56,611 nucleotides of DNA from JBJXHG01 sp046160865 (GTDB lineage Bacteria > Planctomycetota > UBA1135 > GCA-002686595), in the NCBI GenBank assembly GCA_046160865.1, contig JBJXHG010000037.1:1-56611 (forward strand), given 5' to 3'. Position numbers and translations under genes: made by a program. The notes beneath the pieces are model-generated. The model saw only the letters and a list, made by a program, of their open reading frames with translations, ran no database searches and had not been told where the DNA came from. Of the stretch, positions 16,876-25,953 are shown in pieces (position 1 is the first letter of the stretch; every line of letters starts with the position of its first letter).

Positions 16876-18051
16876 ATGAACCAGCCGATGCTTTCCGCTC
16901 GCACCCTCTTCCTCGTCGCTTGCGTCGCCGCGTGCAGCGAAGCGCCGCGCACCTTCGAGAGTTCACGTGACGTCACGATGGCGGGCACCGAGCTCCGGCT
17001 CGGTGCGGAGACGAACGAGCGCTTCGGACTGCGCTCGCCCGGATCGATGCGCGGCGACGCGCCGAGCGCGCTCGACACGGTGAACGCGAGTGCGCTGCAA
17101 TCCGATCTCGCGTGGACGACGCCGGAAGGCTGGATCGAGCTCCCGCCGCGAACGATGCGCGCCGCGAACTTCCGCGTCGCGGGCGACGAGCGTGCCGAGT
17201 GCTACCTGACGCTGCTCAGTGGCGAAGCAGGCGGGCTCGCAGCCAACGTGAATCGTTGGCGCACGCAGATGTCGCAGCCACCGTATTCGATCGACGAGCT
17301 CCGTGCGCTGACGACGAGCGAGCTGCTCGGTAGAAGCGCAGCCTTCGTCGACTTCACCGGCACGTGGACGGGCATGTCGAGCACCGACAAGCAAGCGAGC
17401 TACCGCTTGGTCGGGCTCCTGCTCGTCGCGCCGGAAGGCTCCGCGTTCTTGAAGATGGTCGGGCCGGACAGCGTGCTCGCAACGCAGATCGACGCATTCC
17501 GCGCGCTCGCGAAGTCGTTCCGCGAACGCCGCGGCGACACGTTGCTCGATCCGCACGGCACGGCGTCCGCGGTGAACCAGGACTCGACGCCCAAGCCGGC
17601 GGCCGCCGACGCTGCCGCTACGGCGGACTCGCAAGGTAGCGCCTCGGGCTTGCGCTGGACGGTGCCCGCCGGATGGACGCGGACGCCGGAACGTGCAACG
17701 CGCGTGGTGAGCTATGCCGTCGATGCGGAGCGCGAGACGGAGTGTTACGTCACCGTGCTCGCCGGCGACGCCGGCGGCCTGCTCGCGAACGTCAACCGCT
17801 GGCGCAAGCAGATTGGGCTCGACGAGCACACGGCCGAACGCACGGCGAGCTACGAGACGATCACGATGCTCGGTGGCGAAGCGCACGTCGTCGAGTTCAC
17901 GAGCGCCGACGGAAAAGGCCTGCTCCTCGGAGCGCTCTACTTCGCACCCGAGCGCTCCGTCTTCGTGAAGCTGAACGGCCCGAGTGAGCGCGTCGCTGCG
18001 CAACGCGAGGCCTTTCGCGCGTTCTGCCGTTCCATCGACACGGCGCAATGA
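16876..18051 (+). CDS. Lipoprotein with two tandem copies of an unknown domain
   Basis: A 391-residue predicted lipoprotein (lipobox VAAC, Cys20). Two related blocks of about 135 residues follow. Each starts with W-T-x-P-x-G-W and contains ECY(L/V)T(L/V)L(S/A)G(E/D)AGGL(A/L)ANVNRWR, and each ends in an FRAL or FRAF helix near the C-terminus. They are separated by an Ala/Asp-rich linker. The duplication is internal. The stop overlaps the resB start by 4 bases (ATGA), so translation is coupled to the cytochrome c maturation genes, and it may assist them. GGAG lies 6 bases before the ATG. Confidence 0.72.
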   Translation: MNQPMLSARTLFLVACVAACSEAPRTFESSRDVTMAGTELRLGAETNERFGLRSPGSMRGDAPSALDTVNASALQSDLAWTTPEGWIELPPRTMRAANFRVAGDERAECYLTLLSGEAGGLAANVNRWRTQMSQPPYSIDELRALTTSELLGRSAAFVDFTGTWTGMSSTDKQASYRLVGLLLVAPEGSAFLKMVGPDSVLATQIDAFRALAKSFRERRGDTLLDPHGTASAVNQDSTPKPAAADAAATADSQGSASGLRWTVPAGWTRTPERATRVVSYAVDAERETECYVTVLAGDAGGLLANVNRWRKQIGLDEHTAERTASYETITMLGGEAHVVEFTSADGKGLLLGALYFAPERSVFVKLNGPSERVAAQREAFRAFCRSIDTAQ

Positions 18052-19217
18052 CCGCGATGCGCACGGTGCTCGGAATCGCGCTCGGCGTGTTCTCGTCGCT
18101 CGGGACGGCCTGCGTCCTCTTGATCCTGCTCGGGCTGCTCACGTGGCTCGGCACGCTCGAGCAGGTTCACACCGGACTCTTCGAAGTGCAGAAGAAGTAC
18201 TTCGAATCGTTCGTGCTGCTGCACGACTTCGGCCCGTTCGCTCTGCCGCTGCCGGGCGCGAATCTCGTGCTCTGCCTGCTGTTCGTGAACTTGTCCGTCG
18301 GCGGCATCGTGCGCATCCGCAAGAACGGAGCGACGGTGGGTGTGTTGATCGCGCACTCCGGCATCCTGCTGTTGCTCGTCGCCGGCTTCGTGAAGAACTA
18401 CTTCGCGGACGAGGGGCACGTGACGCTCTTCGAAGGCCAGCGTTCGAACCACTTCCAGAGCTACTACCTCTGGGAGATCGCGGTGCAGGAGCCGCTCGGG
18501 GACGGTCGCGTGCGCGAGCACGTCGTGCCGGGCGAGCGCTTCTCCGACGCGACCGGCGCGCAGTCGGTCACGTTGACCACGCCCGAGCTCCCGTTCGACA
18601 TCGAAGTGCACCACTTCATGCGCAATGCCGAGCCGATGCCGAAGGGCCCGAAGTTCGACGTCGCCGTGCCGGTGCTCGACGGCGTGTTCTTGAAGGACAT
18701 GCCGATGCGCACGGAAGCCGAGGCGAACATCGCCGGTGTGTACGCGACCGCAGTGCACCGCGACGGACGACGCGAGGCGTCGATCCTGTGGGGCGCGCAG
18801 GCCGCGCCGTGGACCATCGCGAGCGGCAACCAGCGCTGGGCGATCGATCTGCGCAAGCGGCGCTACCCGATGCCGTTCACGCTCGCGCTCGCGGACTTCC
18901 GCAAGGAAGACCATCCGCGCATGAACATGCCGAAGTCGTTCGAGAGCGACGTCGAGGTCGTCGAAGGCGCGAGCTCGCGGCCCGTCACGATCTCGATGAA
19001 CGAGCCGCTGCGCGCCGGCGGCCTCGTCCTCTATCAAGCGTCGTGGGGGCCGTCGAACGCTGCTCCCGGACAACCGCTGTTCTCGACGTTCGCGGTCGTG
19101 CGCAATCCCGCGGACCAGTACCCGCTCATCGCCTGCATCATCATCGCCGCCGGACTCGTGCTGCACTTCGCGCGCAAGCTCGTGCGCCACATCCGCCTGG
19201 AGGCCGCACGCTCATGA
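18048..19217 (+). CDS. resB: ResB-like cytochrome c biogenesis protein
   Basis: A 389-residue membrane protein for system II cytochrome c maturation. It works with CcsA to deliver haem to the CXXCH motifs of exported apocytochromes. Helices are visible near residues 5-35, 68-88, 95-115 and 355-378. A large periplasmic domain (about 120-345) contains the MNEPLRAGGLVLYQASW motif that is diagnostic for ResB. It overlaps the preceding gene by 4 bases and the next by 4 bases (ATGA), making a tight operon. Its products would serve the multiheme cytochromes downstream. Confidence 0.87.
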   Translation: MTAMRTVLGIALGVFSSLGTACVLLILLGLLTWLGTLEQVHTGLFEVQKKYFESFVLLHDFGPFALPLPGANLVLCLLFVNLSVGGIVRIRKNGATVGVLIAHSGILLLLVAGFVKNYFADEGHVTLFEGQRSNHFQSYYLWEIAVQEPLGDGRVREHVVPGERFSDATGAQSVTLTTPELPFDIEVHHFMRNAEPMPKGPKFDVAVPVLDGVFLKDMPMRTEAEANIAGVYATAVHRDGRREASILWGAQAAPWTIASGNQRWAIDLRKRRYPMPFTLALADFRKEDHPRMNMPKSFESDVEVVEGASSRPVTISMNEPLRAGGLVLYQASWGPSNAAPGQPLFSTFAVVRNPADQYPLIACIIIAAGLVLHFARKLVRHIRLEAARS

Positions 19218-20974
19218 GCAGCTCAGCCCGCATGCTCCTCCTAGTGCTCGTCGCGACGATCGTGTCACCGTTCGTCGCGGCGCACGAGCACACCGTTGAG
19301 CGCAAGGACGCGTGGCCTGCGCACGTCGTCGCGCTCGCGGAAAGCCTTCCGATCCAGGACGGCGGCCGCGTCAAACCGTTCTCGACGTTCGCGGACTTCA
19401 CGCTGCTGCGCTGGAGCGGCAAGCGCAGCTTGAGGAACGATGGCGCGCAGAGCACGCCCGCCACCGAGTTCCTGCTCGACCTCGTGTTCTTCCCGGCGCA
19501 AGCGGCGCAGCGCGAGGTCTTCCTCGTCCAGAACGCCGAGGTGATCGAAGCCATCGGCCTGTCGATCGACGGCAAGAAGAAGCGCGATCGCTACTCGTTC
19601 GCCGAGCTCGAGCCGGCGCTGCCACGGCTGATGGAGCTCGCGCACCAGTACGACGGTGTCGAGCCAAAGTCGCGCACGGCGGTTCAAGCGCAGCTCGTCC
19701 ACCTCGGCGAGAACGTGCTGTCGTTTCTGCGGATCTCACGTCACGAGACGCTCGCGATCGTGCCGCCGGACGTCGGCCACGACGAGTGGCACACGCCAGC
19801 CGAGCTCGCCGGCGCGACGTCGCTCTCCGAAAGCGAGCAACGCGCGCTGAGGAGCTTCGACGCGCTCGTCGCAACGAACGGCGACATGGCCGTGTTCGAG
19901 CGCGACGTGTCGACGTTCCACGCTGCAGTCGTGGACCTCGCCACGCGGCGCGGCGAGTACGCGAAGATCGAGCTCGAGCGCACCTACTACAAGGCTGACT
20001 TGCTGACTTGGAGCCTCGCGCTCTTCGTCCTCGGCTTCGTTTCGATGTCGGTGCTCTGGATGCGTCCGCAGAACCGCCTGCTGTACTCGAGCACCTGGCT
20101 GCTGACGCTCGCCGGCACGCTCGGACTCGCCGCGGCGATCACGCTGCGTTGCTGGATTCGCGCGCGGCCACCGGTCAGCACGCTGTACGAGACCGTCCTG
20201 TTCGTGACGCTCGCCGGCTGCGCGATCGCGCTCGTCACCGAGTGGATCGACAGGAAGCGCATCGCGATCTCGGCGTGCGCGATCCTCGGCATGATCGGCG
20301 TCTTCATCGCGAACGGCTACGAGACGCTCGACAAGCAGGACACGATGCCGAGCCTCGTCGCTGTGCTCGACACGAACTTCTGGCTCGCGACGCACGTGAC
20401 CGCGATCACGATCGGCTACTCGGCCGGGATGCTCGCGGCGCTCCTCGGGAGCTTGTACTTGCTCACGAAGCTCGTCGGCTGGAAGAAGCGCGACCCGTCG
20501 TTCCACCGCGCGCTCGGGCGCATGGTGTACGGCGTCGTGTGCTTCGGCGTGATCTTCGCGACGGTCGGCACGATCCTCGGCGGCATCTGGGCGAACGACA
20601 GCTGGGGCCGCTTCTGGGGTTGGGATCCGAAGGAGAACGGCGCGCTGCTGATCGTGATCTCGCAGATCGTGATGCTGCACGCGCGCATGGGCGGTTACGT
20701 GCGCGATCACGGTCTGTGCATGGCGGCCGCGTTCGGCGGAACGATCGTCGCCTTCTCGTGGTGGGGTGTGAACCTGCTCGGAGTCGGCTTGCACAGCTAC
20801 GGATTCACGAGCGGCATCCACACGACGCTCTGGACGTACTACGCGCTGCAATGGGGCGTCGTCGTCGCGGGAGCGGTCGTCTGGCTCCGCGAGCGCAAGG
20901 CCATGCGCCGGCGCACGAATGCCGGTGACGCGGCATCCGAATCGGATTCCGTGCGGCGATCGGCGGCGGCGTAG
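19214..20974 (+). CDS. ccsA: Cytochrome c biogenesis protein CcsA (haem handling)
   Basis: A 586-residue polytopic protein. Residues 1-250 form a signal-like segment and a long periplasmic domain. From about 258 on are eight or so membrane helices. The haem-handling WWD motif WGRFWGWDPKENGALL starts near residue 462, and conserved histidines flank it (WLATHVTAI, LHSYGFTSGIH). This is the CcsA/ResC half of the system II haem lyase. The long N-terminal domain resembles that of fused or extended CcsA proteins. The start overlaps resB (ATGA). Confidence 0.9.
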   Translation: MSSSARMLLLVLVATIVSPFVAAHEHTVERKDAWPAHVVALAESLPIQDGGRVKPFSTFADFTLLRWSGKRSLRNDGAQSTPATEFLLDLVFFPAQAAQREVFLVQNAEVIEAIGLSIDGKKKRDRYSFAELEPALPRLMELAHQYDGVEPKSRTAVQAQLVHLGENVLSFLRISRHETLAIVPPDVGHDEWHTPAELAGATSLSESEQRALRSFDALVATNGDMAVFERDVSTFHAAVVDLATRRGEYAKIELERTYYKADLLTWSLALFVLGFVSMSVLWMRPQNRLLYSSTWLLTLAGTLGLAAAITLRCWIRARPPVSTLYETVLFVTLAGCAIALVTEWIDRKRIAISACAILGMIGVFIANGYETLDKQDTMPSLVAVLDTNFWLATHVTAITIGYSAGMLAALLGSLYLLTKLVGWKKRDPSFHRALGRMVYGVVCFGVIFATVGTILGGIWANDSWGRFWGWDPKENGALLIVISQIVMLHARMGGYVRDHGLCMAAAFGGTIVAFSWWGVNLLGVGLHSYGFTSGIHTTLWTYYALQWGVVVAGAVVWLRERKAMRRRTNAGDAASESDSVRRSAAA

Positions 20975-20979
20975 TCCGC

Positions 20980-22080
20980 TCACGACACGCCGCGCGCCGG
21001 CATCGAAAGCACGCGGCACGAGTTCGTCTTGAACACGAGGAACACGGCTTGGCCTGCGTGCAAGCCGAGCTCGTCGGTCGACGCGCGCGTCAAGCTCGCC
21101 GAAAGACGCGCACCCGCCCCACCGCCGAGTCGCACGTCGATGCGCACTTCGGTTGCGGACACGGGCTCGACGCGCTCGACGATCGCCGGCAAGACGTTGC
21201 GCGCGGAGATGCGCGTCGGTGCGTCGAGCGCGACGAGGATCTCGTCGGAGCCGATCGCGAACGTCGCGCGTGCGCCGGTGCGCTGGCCGGACGCGGACAC
21301 GAGCGCCTCGCCGCCCGCATCGAGACGCACGCGCGCGGTTCCACCGTCGACCGCGGACACGGTGCCGCTGAGCACGTTCTCGAACGCGCGCGCGCCCGTG
21401 CGCACGTAACGCAATACGTCTTCCGGACGCCCCTGCGCCGTCACGCGCCCCTTCTCGAGCACGACGACTTCGTCGCACAGAGCCTGCACTTCGGTTGCAT
21501 CGTGCGAAACGAGCACGGTGGGCAGTGCGAACTCGTCGCGCACGCGCATCAAGTACGGAAGGATCCGGCGTCGCAGCGGCAGATCGAGCGAGCCGAGCGG
21601 TTCGTCGAGCAACAAGAACCGCGGCTCCGAGACGAGCGCGCGAGCGAGCGCCACACGCTGGCGCTCGCCGCCGGAGAGCTGCACACACGCGCGCTCCATC
21701 AAGTGACCGATCTCGAGCATCGCGGTCGTGCGCTGGACGAGGTCCCGATCCGACGCCTCGTCAGCGCGCCGCGCTCCCGCGCGGACGTTCTCGGCGACGC
21801 TCCAGTGCGGGAGCAGCAGCGCATCTTGCGGAACGTAGCCCGCGCCACGTCGCTCGATCGGCAGCGAGGTGCGCGTCGCGTCGTCGAAGAGCACCGTCTC
21901 GCCGAGTCGAATGCGCCCCGACGTCGGCGCGCGCCAGCCTGCGAGCGTCTCGACGAGGCTCGTCTTGCCCGCGCCGGACGGTCCGAACACGCCGAGCGTG
22001 CGCGCCGCGCTCGACACGTCGACGTCGAGCGTGAAGTGCGCGAGCGGCAGTCGCACGCGCATCTCGAAACGTGCCGGCAT
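20980..22080 (-). CDS. modC: Molybdate ABC transporter ATP-binding protein
   Basis: A 366-residue ATPase that energises molybdate import through ModB. It has Walker A GPSGAGKT (33-40), the signature LSGGERQR and Walker B LLLDEPLGSLD. The C-terminal part carries molybdate-sensing TOBE/Mop-type repeats (from about ENVLSGTVSAVDGG). The ATG at 22080 overlaps the modB stop as ATGA; an ATG 17 codons upstream would overlap modB by 52 bases and is less likely. It is convergent with ccsA, with only 5 bases between the stop codons. Confidence 0.92.
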   Translation of the reverse strand: MPARFEMRVRLPLAHFTLDVDVSSAARTLGVFGPSGAGKTSLVETLAGWRAPTSGRIRLGETVLFDDATRTSLPIERRGAGYVPQDALLLPHWSVAENVRAGARRADEASDRDLVQRTTAMLEIGHLMERACVQLSGGERQRVALARALVSEPRFLLLDEPLGSLDLPLRRRILPYLMRVRDEFALPTVLVSHDATEVQALCDEVVVLEKGRVTAQGRPEDVLRYVRTGARAFENVLSGTVSAVDGGTARVRLDAGGEALVSASGQRTGARATFAIGSDEILVALDAPTRISARNVLPAIVERVEPVSATEVRIDVRLGGGAGARLSASLTRASTDELGLHAGQAVFLVFKTNSCRVLSMPARGVS

Positions 22081-22763
22081 CACGTCGAACGCCCTCTCGG
22101 AGCGCGGCCGAGCAAGCGCTCGACGCTCCACATGAGCACGAACGCGATCACGACCGTGATCGCGACCAGCCGCAGCGCGGCGTCCGTGTTCCCGAGTTGG
22201 ATCTCGTTGAAGATCGCAAGCGACAGCGTCTGCGTCTTGCCAGGCATGTTGCCGGCGACGATCACCGTGGCGCCGAACTCACCGAGCGCGCGGCCGAAGC
22301 CGAGCACGGCAGCCGCGAGCAGCCCGCGACGCGCGAGCGGCAGCGTGACCTGGAAAAACGTGCGTGTGCGCGAGAAGCCGAGCGTGCGCGCCATCAGCTC
22401 GTAGCGCGGCTCGACTTCTTCGAAGGCCGCGCGAGCCGTGCGCACGACGAGCGGAAGCGCCACGATCGTCGACGCGAGCACGGCCGCGCGCCACGTGAAC
22501 AAGATGCCGGGATCGAAACCCAGAGCTCGCTCGCCGAGGACTCCGCTGCGCGCGAACAGCGCGAGCAGCACGTACCCGATCGCCGTCGGAGGCAAGACGA
22601 GCGGCAGCGCGACGAACGTCTCGACGAGGCTCTTGCCACGAAAGTTGCGCCGCGCGAGTGCGTGACCGACGGCGATGCCGATCGGCGCGACGACGAGCGT
22701 GGCGGCGAGCGCGACTCGGAGCGTGGTCCAGAGGATCGTTCCGGTGTCCGAATCGGCGCTCAC
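22080..22763 (-). CDS. modB: Molybdate ABC transporter permease
   Basis: A 227-residue inner-membrane protein with five or six helices. It has the permease EAA-type loop (TLGFSRTRTFFQVTLPLARRG) near residue 140 that contacts the ATPase. It sits between modA (3 bases away) and modC (4-base overlap) in one minus-strand operon. Confidence 0.93.
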   Translation of the reverse strand: MSADSDTGTILWTTLRVALAATLVVAPIGIAVGHALARRNFRGKSLVETFVALPLVLPPTAIGYVLLALFARSGVLGERALGFDPGILFTWRAAVLASTIVALPLVVRTARAAFEEVEPRYELMARTLGFSRTRTFFQVTLPLARRGLLAAAVLGFGRALGEFGATVIVAGNMPGKTQTLSLAIFNEIQLGNTDAALRLVAITVVIAFVLMWSVERLLGRAPRGRST

Positions 22764-22766
22764 GCG

Positions 22767-23570
22767 TTACTTGGGCGTCTCCGGCGCCGGAGCCTGCGGC
22801 AAGAAGACGAACCCGACGTCCTCGAACGGCTTGCGCGCGCCGTGCGACGCGAGGAAGCCGACGAGCGCGCGCGCCTCCTTTTCGTTCGGGCGTCCGGCGA
22901 CGACGGCGATCGGGTACGAGATCTTCGGACCTTCCTCCATCGGCACCGCGTGGACGACGCGCGCCTTCTTCGACTTCGCGACGTCGGTGCGATAGACGAT
23001 GCCCGCTTGCGCTCCGGCGGATTCGACCGCGGCCAGCGCCGCACGCACGTCGATACCGGGCAGCACGCGGCCCGACACGCTGCTCCACACGCCGCGCTTC
23101 TCGAGCCACGCTTTCGCGTAGCGTCCGGCCGGCACGGTCTCGACGTTGCCGAGCGACAAGAGCTTCACCTCGTCGCCGGCGAGCTGCTTCGGATCGAACG
23201 GCGTCGTGAAGATCGACGGTCCGTCCGCGGGCTCGACGACCACGAGCTGATTGGAGAGCAGCGGCTTGCGCGTGCCGCTCGCGAGGAGCTCGGCCGCTTC
23301 GACCTTGTCCATCTCCTTCTCGTCCGCCGACAGGAACACGTCGGCCTTCGCCGCGGCGACGATCTGGTTCGAGAGATCGCTGGACGAGCCGAAGTTGAAG
23401 ACGAGATCGACGTCGTGGTCGCGCTCGTACAGCGTCTCGATCGAACGCAGCGCATCGCGCGTGCTCGTCGCGGCGTAGACGATGAGCTCGACTTTCTGAG
23501 GCACCGCTGCGATGGCGGTTGCGCACGGCGGCACGAGCAAGAACGAGAGCAGAGCGAACGTTCTCTTCAT
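22767..23570 (-). CDS. modA: Molybdate ABC transporter substrate-binding protein
   Basis: A 267-residue periplasmic protein with a signal peptide ending near residue 22 (ATAIAAVP). The class II binding-protein fold has the ModA hallmarks ELIVYAATSTRDALRSI at the N-terminus and LFNFGSSSDLSNQI around residue 55. GIDVRAAL and AGIVYRTDVA occur in the second lobe. It captures molybdate or tungstate for ModBC. It lies 4 bases from the regulator gene upstream. Confidence 0.93.
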   Translation of the reverse strand: MKRTFALLSFLLVPPCATAIAAVPQKVELIVYAATSTRDALRSIETLYERDHDVDLVFNFGSSSDLSNQIVAAAKADVFLSADEKEMDKVEAAELLASGTRKPLLSNQLVVVEPADGPSIFTTPFDPKQLAGDEVKLLSLGNVETVPAGRYAKAWLEKRGVWSSVSGRVLPGIDVRAALAAVESAGAQAGIVYRTDVAKSKKARVVHAVPMEEGPKISYPIAVVAGRPNEKEARALVGFLASHGARKPFEDVGFVFLPQAPAPETPK

Positions 23571-23574
23571 GGGT

Positions 23575-24066
23575 TCATGAACCTCCGACGATGACTTCCG
23601 TTGCTTTGATGATCGCGGTCGCGCGCGAGCCGACTTCGAGCCGCAGACGGTCGACCGAGTCGGTCGTGATCACCGCACCGATGCGTATCTCCGGCGTGAC
23701 CTCGATCACGACCTTGCTCATCACATCGCCGCGCGCGACCTCGACGATCCGACCGGGAAACCGGTTCGTCGCGCTCAGCGTGCCGAGGTCGATCTGCGGC
23801 CCGCCTCGCGCTTGCGACAGCGCCGCCGCCAGGAACCCGATCGGATCGTGCTTGCGACCCTTCGCGGCCGGCGACGCTCGCAGCCCGGTCTCCGCCGCAT
23901 CGGCGAGCGCGCGCAAGATGCGGCGCTGGTGCTCGCTCGGCTCCGCGACGCCGCGCTCCCACTTGCTCACCGTCATGACGTGAACGCCGAGCAGCTCGCC
24001 GAGCTCCTTCTGCGAGAGATCCAAGCGCGTGCGGAGTGCCTTGAGCGACTTCATTCGAGTAGGCAT
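23575..24066 (-). CDS. HTH (XRE-type) - TOBE molybdate-responsive regulator
   Basis: 163 residues. An XRE-type helix-turn-helix (LDLSQKELGELLGVHVMTVSKWERG) occupies residues 10-60, and a C-terminal molybdate-binding TOBE domain (NRFPGRIVEVARGDVMSKVVIEV) spans about 95-160. It is the first gene of the mod operon and is therefore the likely molybdate-sensing autoregulator. Classical ModE uses a LysR-like winged helix with paired TOBE domains, so this is a different architecture. ATG at 24066 (MPTRMKSL) or the internal ATG at 24054 could be the start. Open reading further upstream is a shadow. Confidence 0.85.
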   Translation of the reverse strand: MPTRMKSLKALRTRLDLSQKELGELLGVHVMTVSKWERGVAEPSEHQRRILRALADAAETGLRASPAAKGRKHDPIGFLAAALSQARGGPQIDLGTLSATNRFPGRIVEVARGDVMSKVVIEVTPEIRIGAVITTDSVDRLRLEVGSRATAIIKATEVIVGGS

Positions 24067-24285
24067 TAGCTTAGCGTTGTAAGCCACGCCGACCAAGCGG
24101 CGGATCGAAGTGCTCGGACCGGCCGCTCTGCGCGCAGGCCGCGGCGGATGGTCGTGTCGACGACGCCGATCCCGCGCACTACGAGGGAGCACGATGCCGG
24201 CTAGCACACATCGAACTGCACCACCGACGTGCACGCGACGGTCTCGCGGCGGATTCGCGCCGAGTATCCTTCGCGCCCACTCTTC

Positions 24286-25806
24286 ATGATCGCCGCACTC
24301 TTCCTCACCCTTTCCGCGCTTCGCATCGAGCCTGTCGCGCGCGCCGCAACGCCCTCGGCGCCGGCCCAGCAGGTGTCGGCGCTGTCGAGCGACACCGCGC
24401 ACGACGCAACGGGCGAAGGCTTGGCGTTCGTCGAGACGCTCGCACAGCGCACCGAGTTCTTCGTGCACGAGCCGATCCAGGTGACGGTGCGCTTCGGGCT
24501 CGATGAAGAGCTCGTACGCTCGCAACTCGTCGCGCTCTTCCAGCAACCGATGGACGTGCCGGTCCAGCTCACCGCGTCTTGGTGGGACGGCGTGCCGCAC
24601 GCGAACGCCGTCGTGGTGCCCCCGCGCACCAACGCGGACGAAACGCTCGCGGCACTGGCGGATCCGCCGACAGTGTCCTTCGCGCTCGGCGAGACGATCG
24701 CGCGCGCGACACGCAGCGCGGACCGGATAGAAGGCGATCGTCGCCTGCGCGTGTTCGAGGTCCAGCGCACGCTGGTCGCCACGCGCGCCGGCGAGCTCGT
24801 GCTCGACGCGCCCATACTGCGGTTCGCGCACGCGACGAGCTTCGCGGACGACTTCTTGAAAGGCCGCGTCGCGCTCGATCGCCGCGACGTGTTCGTCCGC
24901 GGAGCCGCGCGCTCGCTCGCGATCCGTGCGTTGCCCGAAGAACAGCGGCCGCTCGAGTTCACTGGCGCGGTCGGACGCTTCTCGGTGCGAGCCGATATTC
25001 GGGCGCGCGCCACGGGCGGCACTGCGGTGGCGCACGCGGCCGCGATCGACGCGGGCGAGAGCGTACAGCTCTTGCTGCACGTGCAGAGCGACGGCGATCT
25101 CGGTCATTTCGATGCGCCGCGGCTCGACGGGCTAGCGGGTTTCCAAGTCAACGGCGTGCTCGACGAAACAGTGCCCGGCCGGCGCACGTTCACGTACGAC
25201 CTCGCGCCGCGTTCCGCCGACGTGCGCGCAGTGCCGGCGATCGCGTTCGCATTCTTCGATCCGGCGCCCCCGGCGGGTTACCGCGTCGTGCGCACGGAGC
25301 CGATTCCGATCACCGTGCGCGCCGTCACCCCGAGGCGGCGGACGCGCTGGGTGTGGTGGCTCACCGGCGCCGTGGCCGCGTGCGGATTGACGATCGCTTG
25401 CTTGCTGCGCCGCCGCGCGCTCGCGCCGCTCGACCAAGGCGGCGCGCAAGCGCGTGAGGCGGCGGACACCGTGCGCGCGAGTGCGACGGATGCGCAGCGC
25501 GCGAGTGAGTCGAACGTGGCGCACGAGCACGCCGTCCGCGCGCACACGCAGATGACGCAGGACTTCACGAGTTACCTCGCCGCGCGCCTGCGGTGCTCCT
25601 CCGCCGCGGTGATCGGAGCCGATCTCGCTCTCCGGCTCGCCGCGGCCGGTGCGCCGGCGCCACTCGCGACACGCGCCGCCGTTCTGCACGAAGCACTCGT
25701 CGCGGCGCGGTTCGGCGGCCCGGTGCCCCTCGATGGCGCCGGCAAGACGCGCGCGCTCGTCGAGGAGCTCGAAGCCGCGTTCCGCGCGAGCCGGCCTCCG
25801 CGCTGA
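24286..25806 (+). CDS. BatD-like exported membrane protein
   Basis: A 506-residue protein with a signal peptide (IAALFLTLSALRIEPVARA), a long beta-rich ectodomain, one membrane helix near residue 365 (WWLTGAVAACGLTIACLLRRR) and a cytoplasmic helical tail. The ectodomain carries FVHEPIQVTVRFGL and RVVRTEPIPITVRAVTP, as in BatD (Bacteroides aerotolerance, oxygen tolerance) proteins. BatD usually sits with MoxR ATPase and VWA-domain BatA/B genes, none of which are here, so this is an orphan. Its role is inferred only from fold resemblance. Confidence 0.68.
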   Translation: MIAALFLTLSALRIEPVARAATPSAPAQQVSALSSDTAHDATGEGLAFVETLAQRTEFFVHEPIQVTVRFGLDEELVRSQLVALFQQPMDVPVQLTASWWDGVPHANAVVVPPRTNADETLAALADPPTVSFALGETIARATRSADRIEGDRRLRVFEVQRTLVATRAGELVLDAPILRFAHATSFADDFLKGRVALDRRDVFVRGAARSLAIRALPEEQRPLEFTGAVGRFSVRADIRARATGGTAVAHAAAIDAGESVQLLLHVQSDGDLGHFDAPRLDGLAGFQVNGVLDETVPGRRTFTYDLAPRSADVRAVPAIAFAFFDPAPPAGYRVVRTEPIPITVRAVTPRRRTRWVWWLTGAVAACGLTIACLLRRRALAPLDQGGAQAREAADTVRASATDAQRASESNVAHEHAVRAHTQMTQDFTSYLAARLRCSSAAVIGADLALRLAAAGAPAPLATRAAVLHEALVAARFGGPVPLDGAGKTRALVEELEAAFRASRPPR

Positions 25807-25953
25807 CTGCGGAACGTTCTTCCGGCTGTCGTCGTCCGCGCCTCAAGCCGCGCCACCGGCGCCGCCGATCCTCTTGCGTTCGCAGGTTCCAGCAAGCCTC
25901 GCAGCGCGCATTCCAGCCGCGCCGTCCGTCAGCGCTACACCGGAGGATCCACA

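Noticed and set aside
18190..20974. A 996-residue open frame reading through resB into ccsA
   Set aside because: Before 19214 it is out of frame with resB. The ATGA overlap and signal segment put the ccsA start at 19214.
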